Assembly (NCBI RefSeq): GCF_013407835.1
Contig: NZ_JACCBI010000001.1
Coordinates: 3,162,001-3,226,000 of the forward strand
Direction of reading: 5' to 3'
Length of the DNA stretch: 64,000 bases
Source of the DNA: Agromyces atrinae
Lineage (GTDB): Bacteria; Actinomycetota; Actinomycetes; Actinomycetales; Microbacteriaceae
The translations under genes and the position numbers were made by a program. This document shows, in pieces, positions 49,622-55,995 of the stretch. The notes beneath the pieces are model-generated. The model made no database searches. It saw only the letters and a program-made list of their open reading frames with translations, and was not told the origin of the DNA. The first letter of the stretch is position 1; each line of letters begins with the position of its first letter.

Positions 49622-50878
49622 TTACGGACGAACGATCGACGCGAAGACCGGTACCTGTACCGGCGTGGGTGCCGGAGCGGGCGCCGAGACCGGCACGGGC
49701 AGCGGTGCGCCGCCGAGTGCGGGCACGGCGACGCCGTAGCGGCCGGTGCGACGGACGCGGTGATGCGTCGCGGTGCTGTAGCCCGCGGCGATGTCGACGG
49801 CGAGCCGCTCGTAGTCGGCGGTGACGATGTCCCAGTCGTAGTGCTGCTCGGCCCGCAGCTGCAGGGCGGTGCCCCGACGCGCGGTCAGCAGCGGGTCGTG
49901 CTCCGCCGCGACGACCTCACGAGCGAGATCGGCGGTGCTGCCGAAGTACTGGGCATCGTCGCCCGAGACGCCGCGGTTGAACACGACATCCCACGCGACG
50001 ACAGCGGTTCCGGCGCCCATGGCGCGGAGGAGCGACGGGTTCGTGCCGCCGACCGAGTGACCGTGCAGGTAGGTCGCGGCGTTCGCATACAGCTGGTCGA
50101 GCAGTTCCTGGTCGAAGACGCCCCCGAGCAGACGGATGCGGCTGTCGCCCGCGGCAGCGGCTTCGATGCGCTCGGTGTACTCCGCCGCGTACGGCGCCGA
50201 GCCGACGACGACGAGGGGGTACTCGGCGCTCGAGGAGGCGAAACCCTCGACGATGACATCCACGTGGTTCTCGGGTTCGAAGCGAGCGACGACGAGGTGG
50301 AACCGACGCGACTCGAGGCCGAGCTCGGCGAGGCGATCCGTCGGCGCATCGCGGAGGATCGGCGCTCCGTAGCTGATGAGTCTCGTCGCGACCTCGAACT
50401 CGTCGCGGTAGTAGTCGGCGATGCCCTCGGCATCCGCGATGAGCGCGTCGGCCGTGCGCACCGCGAACTGCTCGGCCCAGCGGTAGTAGGCGCGACCCCG
50501 GCCGCCCCACTTGTCGCGCTTCCACTCCAGCCCGTCCATATGGACGGCGGTGGGGATGCCGCGTGCTCGGAGCGCCGGCACGAAGGGGGCGTTCGCCGCG
50601 TTGAACACGAACGCCGCATCGGGGCGGCGATGCGTCACCGCGTGCACCACCGAGAGCGCTGAGTGGCTGAGCGTCTCGCCGACCTTCACCTTGACGGCGG
50701 GGAGGTGGACGAGGTCCATTCCGCGGTACTCGGTCATGCTGTCATCCGCCGCATTGCGGCAGTAGACGGTCACGCGGTGGCCGCGCTCGACGAGCCGCCA
50801 TCCGATCTCCTCGACCGCGGTCTCGAATCCGCCGTATGCCGCGGGGACACCCCGGGTTCCGATCATCGCAATGTGCAT
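49622..50878 (-). CDS. DUF1972/GT4 glycosyltransferase, rhamnosyltransferase-like
   Basis: A 418-residue GT-B transferase. The first half is a DUF1972 domain (MIGTRGVPAAYGGFETAVEEIG, VYCRNAADDSMTEYRGMDLVHLP, MDGLEWKRDKWG) as in Cps2T-like beta-1,4-rhamnosyltransferases; the second half has VVARFEPENHVDVIVEGF and ATYLHGHSVGGTNPSLLRAMGAGTAVVA. It probably adds the second sugar onto the primed lipid. A 30-residue Pro/Val/Ala tail (VPALGGAPLPVPVSAPAPAP) ends the protein. The ATG overlaps the sugar transferase stop (ATGA at 50878), so they are coupled. Confidence 0.9.
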   Translation of the reverse strand: MHIAMIGTRGVPAAYGGFETAVEEIGWRLVERGHRVTVYCRNAADDSMTEYRGMDLVHLPAVKVKVGETLSHSALSVVHAVTHRRPDAAFVFNAANAPFVPALRARGIPTAVHMDGLEWKRDKWGGRGRAYYRWAEQFAVRTADALIADAEGIADYYRDEFEVATRLISYGAPILRDAPTDRLAELGLESRRFHLVVARFEPENHVDVIVEGFASSSAEYPLVVVGSAPYAAEYTERIEAAAAGDSRIRLLGGVFDQELLDQLYANAATYLHGHSVGGTNPSLLRAMGAGTAVVAWDVVFNRGVSGDDAQYFGSTADLAREVVAAEHDPLLTARRGTALQLRAEQHYDWDIVTADYERLAVDIAAGYSTATHHRVRRTGRYGVAVPALGGAPLPVPVSAPAPAPTPVQVPVFASIVRP

Positions 50879-52383
50879 CAGTACGCTCCCGTCGGACGAA
50901 TGACGGTCTTGAAGGTCCGCCAGATGATCATGAGGTCGCCCGTGAGCGACCAGTTCTCCACGTAGTAGAGGTCGAGCCGGACGCTCTCGTCCCAGCTCAG
51001 TTCCGAGCGGCCGTTGATCTGCCACATGCCCGTGAGGCCCGGCTTGATGAACAGACGCCGCTCGACGTGCCCGGTGTACGCCTCGACCTCGGTCGGCAGC
51101 GGCGGGCGCGGGCCGACGACGCTCATGTGGCCGACGAGGATGTTCCAGATCTGCGGGAGCTCGTCGAGCGAGTAGCGCCGGAGGACGCGGCCGATGCGCG
51201 TCACGCGCGGGTCGTTCCGCATCTTGAACAGCACGCCGTTGCCGTCGCTGCGGTCGAGGAGTCCGTCGAGGTCGCGCTCGGCGGTCGGCACCATCGAGCG
51301 GAACTTGAGCATCTCGAACGTCTCGCCCTGGCGACCGACCCGACGCTGCTTGAAGAGCACGGGGCCGGGGGAGTCGAGTCGCACGAGCGCCGCGATGCCG
51401 AGCAGGACCGGCAGGAGCACGACGAGCGCGACCGACGACAGCACGACGTCGACGAGCCGCTTGAAGACGTGCTTGCCGCCCGAGAAGTGCGGGATCTCGA
51501 CGTGGATGAGCGGCATCCCCTCGACGGGGCGGAGGTGGATGCGCGGGCCGGCGATGTCGGCGAGGCGGCTCGAGAGCACGAGCTCGGCGTCGGTGCGCTC
51601 GAGCTCCCAGCCGAGGTGACGGATGAAGTCGCCGCCCTCGGCGGGCTGGCCGGCGACGATCACGGCGTCCGCACCGATCTGCCGCGCGGCGTCGGCGACA
51701 CCGTCGATGCCCGAGACGACGGGCACCGCGAGGCGGCCGGCGACGACGGCGTGACGCTCGTCGTCGATGAGCGCTGCTCCGACGACCGCGTATCCCGCCC
51801 CCGAGTGCTTGTCGAGCTGGCCGACGACGTACTCGACGTCGCACCGGTTGCCGACGACGATCGACCGCGACACGTAGTGCCCGTTCGCCCGCTGGCGGTG
51901 CAGCCAGTGACGCCAGAGCCACCGCTCGACGAGCAGGACGACGATGCCGGCGGGCAGCGCGAACATAAAGTAGAAGCGCGTGTCGGGCACCTGCGCGATG
52001 GCGACGATGACCGCGACGGCGCCGAAGGCGAGCGCGCTCGCGTTCACGACGCTCTTGTACTCGGCCGCTCCGATACCGACGATGCGGGGGTCGCGGGTGC
52101 GCTGCAGGTCGAGGGCGATCGCCCAGGCCGCGCCGAAGAGCAGTGCGGTCGCGACGCCGGAGACGCTCAGCACGCCTCCGTCGGTCACGACGAACGCTGC
52201 GGCGATCGCGAAGAGGATGACGCCGATGTCGGTCGCGCGCACCTGGGTGCGGTAGCGGCGCGCCCAGCGGACGCCGGTCTTCGGCGAGACGACGGCGATG
52301 GGGGCCGTCGCGTCAGCGCCGAGCGGCGAGACGATACGCAGATCGGGGAGCTGCGGGGCCGGGCTCCACGCGTGGGTGCTCAC
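50878..52383 (-). CDS. Polyprenyl-phosphate sugar-1-phosphate transferase (priming enzyme)
   Basis: A 501-residue membrane enzyme that starts repeat-unit synthesis by moving a sugar-1-phosphate from its nucleotide donor onto undecaprenyl phosphate. Four N-terminal transmembrane helices, a CoA-binding-like domain (~165-300), a further membrane segment, then the catalytic domain: KRLVDVVLSSVALVVLLPVL, SPGPVLFKQRRVGRQGETFEMLKFRSM, RIGRVLRRYSLDELPQIWNIL, GHMSVVGPRPPLPTE and RLFIKPGLTGMWQINGRSE, the WbaP/CpsE family signatures. It is the first gene of the minus-strand operon with the DUF1972 transferase and the CDP-alcohol transferase. The GTG start has GAGG 8 bases upstream. Confidence 0.95.
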   Translation of the reverse strand: MSTHAWSPAPQLPDLRIVSPLGADATAPIAVVSPKTGVRWARRYRTQVRATDIGVILFAIAAAFVVTDGGVLSVSGVATALLFGAAWAIALDLQRTRDPRIVGIGAAEYKSVVNASALAFGAVAVIVAIAQVPDTRFYFMFALPAGIVVLLVERWLWRHWLHRQRANGHYVSRSIVVGNRCDVEYVVGQLDKHSGAGYAVVGAALIDDERHAVVAGRLAVPVVSGIDGVADAARQIGADAVIVAGQPAEGGDFIRHLGWELERTDAELVLSSRLADIAGPRIHLRPVEGMPLIHVEIPHFSGGKHVFKRLVDVVLSSVALVVLLPVLLGIAALVRLDSPGPVLFKQRRVGRQGETFEMLKFRSMVPTAERDLDGLLDRSDGNGVLFKMRNDPRVTRIGRVLRRYSLDELPQIWNILVGHMSVVGPRPPLPTEVEAYTGHVERRLFIKPGLTGMWQINGRSELSWDESVRLDLYYVENWSLTGDLMIIWRTFKTVIRPTGAY

Positions 52384-52721
52384 GAGAGAACCTCGTGGCC
52401 CCGGCGCGGCGAGCGGGCAGGCTCACGCAGAAGGGTAAGGGAAAAGCTCCGGGTGGGTGGCCGGAGCGTACGGGTACGCGTCACGGGTAATGTCCTGCAT
52501 TTCGGGTGTACAGGTAATGGTGGGTAAGTCTGTAGTTCTGAAGAACCCCTCCGGTCGCTAGGGTGAACGACCGGTGTCAGAGGATCTTAAGAACTACATG
52601 TGCAGACACTAGTGCACGCGAGAAGACACTCGCGGCCCCCGAGAGGGGGGCAGGGCGGGGTGGTGCGGGTATCGCGTGGCGACGGTACTGCCCGGATCGC
52701 CGCAGCGCCGGGCTTAAACGC
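52384..52721 (-). promoter_or_regulatory. Control region of the priming-transferase operon
   Basis: This 338-bp stretch holds no gene. TGTAGTTCT (52531-52539) and AGAACTACA (52590-52598) are inverted repeats; inside them CCGGTCG (52551-52557) and CGACCGG (52568-52574) form a second. A minus-strand TAAGAT at 52584-52589 could be a -10 but has no clear -35. GGTAA motifs recur at 52434, 52488, 52513 and 52524. The nested symmetry suggests an operator or a structured leader. Confidence 0.5.
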
Positions 52722-52758
52722 CGAACGGCGCCCGACTCAGTGAGTCGGACGCCGTTCG
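52722..52758. terminator. cspA terminator hairpin
   Basis: CGAACGGCG (52722-52730) pairs with CGCCGTTCG (52750-52758); CCGACTCA and TGAGTCGG continue the stem inside, with single mismatched bases between. On the minus strand it follows the cspA stop by 10 bases and is followed by GCGTTTAAG. Confidence 0.8.
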
Positions 52759-52767
52759 TATCGTGGG

Positions 52768-52971
52768 TCAGAGGGGGCGGATGTTCTCCGCCTGGAGGCC
52801 CTTCGGACCGCGGGCGGTCTCGAATTCAACCTTCTGGTTCTCTTCCAGCGAGCGGTAGCCGCTCGACTGGATAGCCGAGAAGTGCGCGAACACGTCGGCG
52901 CTTCCGTCATCGGGGGTAATGAAGCCGAAGCCCTTCTCCGCGTTGAACCACTTCACAGTGCCTGTTGCCAT
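52768..52971 (-). CDS. cspA: Cold shock protein CspA family
   Basis: A 67-residue OB-fold RNA chaperone. RNP-1 is KGFGFI and RNP-2 is VFAHFS, both intact; the sequence [23 protein letters not shown] is the standard start. It binds single-stranded RNA and DNA and prevents secondary structure. The length is typical. It has a long structured region upstream on the same strand and a strong terminator downstream, so it is probably monocistronic. Confidence 0.97.
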   Translation of the reverse strand: MATGTVKWFNAEKGFGFITPDDGSADVFAHFSAIQSSGYRSLEENQKVEFETARGPKGLQAENIRPL

Positions 52972-53252
52972 GTGTCTTACATCTCATTTCTCAGGATTAT
53001 CAGCCTCGCCCTCCGAGGCCGCCGTCGCGGTGGACCACTCCTGAAGAAAGCGTGTCCGCCCGGGGGAGAACACGCTGAACTGCATTGTGAAACACGACAA
53101 CGTTGGCTCACACTACCGCACAGCTTCCGGCCAGCGGGAGTACCCGTTGTTTCGTTCACGTAACAGTGTGACCCCCCGTTCGGGCCGATCGGTGTGTCGA
53201 TGCGCGCGAAACCACCCTTGTCGGAGTCGTCAGGGTGTGGTCGGCTGGTCGC
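52972..53252. promoter_or_regulatory. Structured cspA leader and divergent promoter region
   Basis: On the cspA strand, GCCTCG/CGAGGC (53003-53008/53014-53019) and AGCGTGT/ACACGCT (53049-53055/53070-53076) can form hairpins ahead of the start; a TAGTGT hexamer near 53120 could be the -10, giving a leader of roughly 140 bases. Long folded leaders are a known feature of cspA control. The rest faces the divergent endonuclease gene. Confidence 0.45.
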
Positions 53253-54056
53253 ATGGGCTACGACCGCGACTTCCTCGGTGTCGATCTTCCGTTTCCGACG
53301 ACGGATGACGCGGGAGGGGCGCCGGCGGCCGGCGAGACACTCCTCGACTATGTGCACTTCTCGGTGCTGCTCGACCACGACCGCCGCCTCGCACGGGTGA
53401 CCGGAGTGAACATCGACGGCGCGCAGCTCATCGATCTCGGGCGCTCCGACGACTGGCGGCTCGACGAACGGGCGCGCGCGGAATGGCAGGCCGGGCCGGC
53501 GGTCTACGCGCGGAACGACCTCGATCGCGGGCACCTCGTGCGTCGCCGCGACCCCGTGTGGGGCGATGACGCGGCGGCGGCGAACGCCGACACGTTCGTC
53601 TACCCGAACGCGGCGCCGCAGGCGAGCGGTTTCAACCAGTCGAAGGAACTCTGGCTTGGGCTCGAAGACCACGTGCTCGCGTACGCCGAGACGAACGACT
53701 CCCGGCTGAGCGTCTTCACGGCTCCCGTCTTCGGCGACGACGACCCCCGGTATCGCGGCATCCGGGTTCCCCTGCTGTTCTGGAAGGTCGCGGCCTGGGT
53801 GGATGACGGCGAGCTCGCCGCGGTCGCCTTCCTCCTCGACCAGTCGCCCGTGCTCGATCGCGGTGAGCTCGAGCGCCCCGTGACCGCCGGGCCGCCGCCG
53901 CTCGGGCCGTTCCGTACGTTCCAGGTCGCGGTGACCCGCATCGAGTCGCTCGCGGGCGTCGACCTCGGCTCGCTCGCGGCCGCCGACCGTCTTCCCGCGG
54001 CGGTCGGTGTGCGGAGTACGCGACCGCTGGCATCCCTCGCCGACATCGTGCTCTGA
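53253..54056 (+). CDS. DNA/RNA non-specific endonuclease (NUC family)
   Basis: A 267-residue beta-beta-alpha-metal endonuclease: LLDYVHFSVLLDHDRRLARVTGVNIDG, then the catalytic NDLDRGHLVRRRDPVWG with the DRGH box (His at 94) and NADTFVYPNAAPQASGFNQSKELWLGLEDHVL with the metal-binding Asn, all in the normal order. No signal peptide is visible at ATG 53253; the alternative GTG 53235 (adding VWSAGR) does not add one. Its target and cell location are therefore unclear; related proteins are usually secreted or act as toxins, and an intracellular DNA/RNA nuclease would need control. It is the only gene on its strand here, divergent from cspA. Confidence 0.86.
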   Translation: MGYDRDFLGVDLPFPTTDDAGGAPAAGETLLDYVHFSVLLDHDRRLARVTGVNIDGAQLIDLGRSDDWRLDERARAEWQAGPAVYARNDLDRGHLVRRRDPVWGDDAAAANADTFVYPNAAPQASGFNQSKELWLGLEDHVLAYAETNDSRLSVFTAPVFGDDDPRYRGIRVPLLFWKVAAWVDDGELAAVAFLLDQSPVLDRGELERPVTAGPPPLGPFRTFQVAVTRIESLAGVDLGSLAAADRLPAAVGVRSTRPLASLADIVL

Positions 54057-54095
54057 CGCGCGCGCTCCCGCCGGCCGCGCCCCCCGCGTAACCCG

Positions 54096-54410
54096 CCGAG
54101 AGGTCGATCCGTCGGGGTGCCGGGCGTCACGCACCCCGTCGAATCGACCTTTCGGGGTGGAGTGCCCTCGCAACATGCTCGAGAGGTCAATCGCTCGGGA
54201 TGCAGGGCGTCACACACCCCGTCGAATTGACCTTTCGGGGTGGGGTGCCGTCGCAACCCGCCCAGCCCGCCCGAGTGGTCAATCGCTCGGGGTGTCGGGC
54301 GTCACACACCCCGTCGAATCGACCTCTCGGCGAAGTGGCCGCGCAACATGCTCGAGAGGTCAATCGCTGGGGTTGCCGGGCCCGGTCACCGGGGTGGATT
54401 GACCTCTCGG
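54096..54410. repeat. Four tandem family-1 palindromic elements
   Basis: Elements at 54096-54155, 54179-54238, 54271-54330 and 54351-54410. Each is ~60 bp: an outer arm of CGAGAGGTCAATC type, an inner stem such as CGGGGTGC/GCACCCCG (54113-54120/54131-54138), a loop around GGGCGTCAC, and the matching arm ATTGACCT(T/C)TCGG. The spacers also share CGCAACATGCT. Together they fill the gap after the endonuclease gene (54057-54385), which holds no gene; the last element runs into the convergent GntR gene. Confidence 0.9.
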
Positions 54411-55045
54411 GGGCGGGTGACGAGGGCGGTCGAGCGCGCGAGGTGCGCATGCACGGCGTCGGTGCCGCGAGTCACGACGTCGTCGAGGTAGGCCGCGTGC
54501 TCGTCGGCGAGCGACTCGGCGTCGTAGTGCGGGCGGATGTGGAGGAGCAGCAGCCGCATCTCGGCGCCGAGCCCCGCGTACGCCGCGGTGATGCGCGGGC
54601 TGCCGGCCGCGGCGACGAGGGCCAGGTGCACGTCGGCGTGCGCGGCCTCTGCTTCGGCCCACGTCGTCGCCGAACGCACCCGCTCGACGGCGGCACGCGC
54701 CGGTTCGAGCGCATCCGTCCACGATGACTCGTCGCGTGACCCGAGCAACCGCACCGCCTCGGCCTCGAGCGCCCCGCGGAATTCGGCGAGGGCGCGCGCG
54801 GCGTCATCGTCGAGTCGGGCGACACGCGACCCGCGATACGGCACCGACTCGACGAGGTTCTCGGCGTTCAGCGTCGCGAGGGCGGCACGCACGGTGTGCC
54901 GCGACGCTCCCGTCGATGCGGCGATCTGCTCCTCGCGGAGGGCGATTCCCGGCTCGAGATCGCCCGAGAGGATGCGCGTACGCAGGTCATCGGCGATCGA
55001 TGTCGCGAGGGTCGGGCCGGGCGCGGGCCGCCGCCGCGGGCTCAC
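54386..55045 (-). CDS. GntR-family regulator with FCD domain
   Basis: A 219-residue FadR-type regulator: N-terminal winged helix (LATSIADDLRTRILSGDLEPGIALREEQIAASTGASRHTVRAALATL) and a C-terminal FCD helical domain (EFRGALEAEAVRLLG, HADVHLALVAAAGSPRI, HIRPHYDAESLADEHAAYLDDVV) with the His/Asp metal residues. The start GTG 55045 overlaps the stop of the upstream transporter (GTGA), so it is translated with it. The last ~9 residues (RPREVNPPR) and the stop are encoded by the right half of a family-1 palindromic repeat. It likely represses its own operon through the site at 55975. Confidence 0.88.
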   Translation of the reverse strand: MSPRRRPAPGPTLATSIADDLRTRILSGDLEPGIALREEQIAASTGASRHTVRAALATLNAENLVESVPYRGSRVARLDDDAARALAEFRGALEAEAVRLLGSRDESSWTDALEPARAAVERVRSATTWAEAEAAHADVHLALVAAAGSPRITAAYAGLGAEMRLLLLHIRPHYDAESLADEHAAYLDDVVTRGTDAVHAHLARSTALVTRPREVNPPR

Positions 55046-55968
55046 ACGTTCACCGGGCGACGCGGGCGCGAACCGACGGTGAGGACGACGATGCCGCCGG
55101 CGAGGATCACGAGTCCGAGCGTCGCGCCCGCCGAGAGCGGTTCGTGCAGTACGGCGAGGCTGAGGATGCTCGCCGTGAGCGGTTCGGCGAGGGTGAGCGT
55201 CGCCACGGTCGAGGCGCGGAGCCCCGCGAGGCCGCGCGCGAAGAGCACGTAGGCGAGTGTCGTCGTGACGAGTCCGAGCCAGAGCGCCGTTGCGATACCC
55301 GCGGGGTGCGCGAGCCAGCTGAGATCGGTCGAGAGCAGCAGCGGCAAGCTCGCGACGGCGGCCGTTCCGAAGAGCGCACCCATCGCGCCCGTCGGGCTCG
55401 CACCGCGGTCGAGGAGCTCTTTGCTCGCGAGCGTGTAGACGGCGTACGAGGCGCCGGCCCCGAGCGAGGCGAGGAGTCCGAGCGGGTCGGCTCCGCCCGG
55501 CGCGGTTCCGTCGGCGAAGCCGAGCACGGCAACGCCGATCGTCGCGATGAGCGTAGCGACGAGCCACACGCCGCCCGGGAATCGGCGGTGCACGACCCAG
55601 TCAAGCGCTCCCGTGATGACGGGTGCCGACCCGAGAGCGACGACCGTGCCGACGGCGACGCCGTTCGCCGCCGTTCCCGCGAAGAACGCCGGCTGGTAGG
55701 CGACGATGCCCGCGGCACCGATGCCCATGATGAGCCACGACGGGAGGCGGCGGAGCGCTCCGGTGGCCGCGCTCGCCGTGCGTGCGCCTCGACGTCGCGC
55801 GACGACGAACGCGATGAGGGCGAGTGCGCCGCCGCCGATGACGATGCGCGCCGCGCCGAGGGAGAGAGCGCTCGCGTCATCCGTCGACCCGGTCGCGAGC
55901 AGGGCGGCCGCCGTGCCCGTCGTGCCGAAGCAGACGGCGGCGAGGAGGACGGCCACGATCGAACGCAT
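55042..55968 (-). CDS. EamA/DMT-family transporter
   Basis: A 308-residue integral membrane protein with 10 helices in two EamA repeats (GTTGTAAALLATG at the start of the first; SYAVYTLASKELLDRGASPTGAMG in the second; ALWLGLVTTTLAYVLFARGL and TLAEPLTASILSLAVLHEPLS near the end). It is the RhaT/YdcZ-like drug/metabolite type and should export a small metabolite or drug. It forms an operon with the GntR regulator that follows. ATG 55968 is just after a GntR-type operator, with a TAACAA hexamer 6 bases before the start. Confidence 0.9.
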   Translation of the reverse strand: MRSIVAVLLAAVCFGTTGTAAALLATGSTDDASALSLGAARIVIGGGALALIAFVVARRRGARTASAATGALRRLPSWLIMGIGAAGIVAYQPAFFAGTAANGVAVGTVVALGSAPVITGALDWVVHRRFPGGVWLVATLIATIGVAVLGFADGTAPGGADPLGLLASLGAGASYAVYTLASKELLDRGASPTGAMGALFGTAAVASLPLLLSTDLSWLAHPAGIATALWLGLVTTTLAYVLFARGLAGLRASTVATLTLAEPLTASILSLAVLHEPLSAGATLGLVILAGGIVVLTVGSRPRRPVNV

Positions 55969-55974
55969 GGCACA

Positions 55975-55985
55975 TTGTTACACAA
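55975..55985 (-). promoter_or_regulatory. FadR-type GntR operator overlapping the DMT-gntR promoter
   Basis: TTGTTACACAA fits the FadR-subfamily consensus TNGTNNNACNA exactly, with flanking bases extending the symmetry to ATTGT...ACAAT. It covers a minus-strand TAACAA -10-like hexamer (55980-55975) located 6 bases before ATG 55968. The GntR product of the same operon is the obvious ligand-sensing repressor. Confidence 0.65.
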
Positions 55986-55995
55986 TTACCCCGCG

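Noticed and set aside
52384..52721. Small protein gene in the gap before the priming transferase
   Set aside because: Short frames exist on both strands but none has a start with a ribosome site or leaderless -10, nor a plausible protein composition.
53235..53252. GTG 53235 as start that would give the endonuclease a signal peptide
   Set aside because: It adds only VWSAGR before MGYDRDF, with no hydrophobic core, so no export signal results.
54096..54410. CRISPR array
   Set aside because: The units are regularly spaced, but they are themselves ~60-bp palindromes separated by short conserved spacers instead of short repeats with unique spacers, and no cas gene is in the window.
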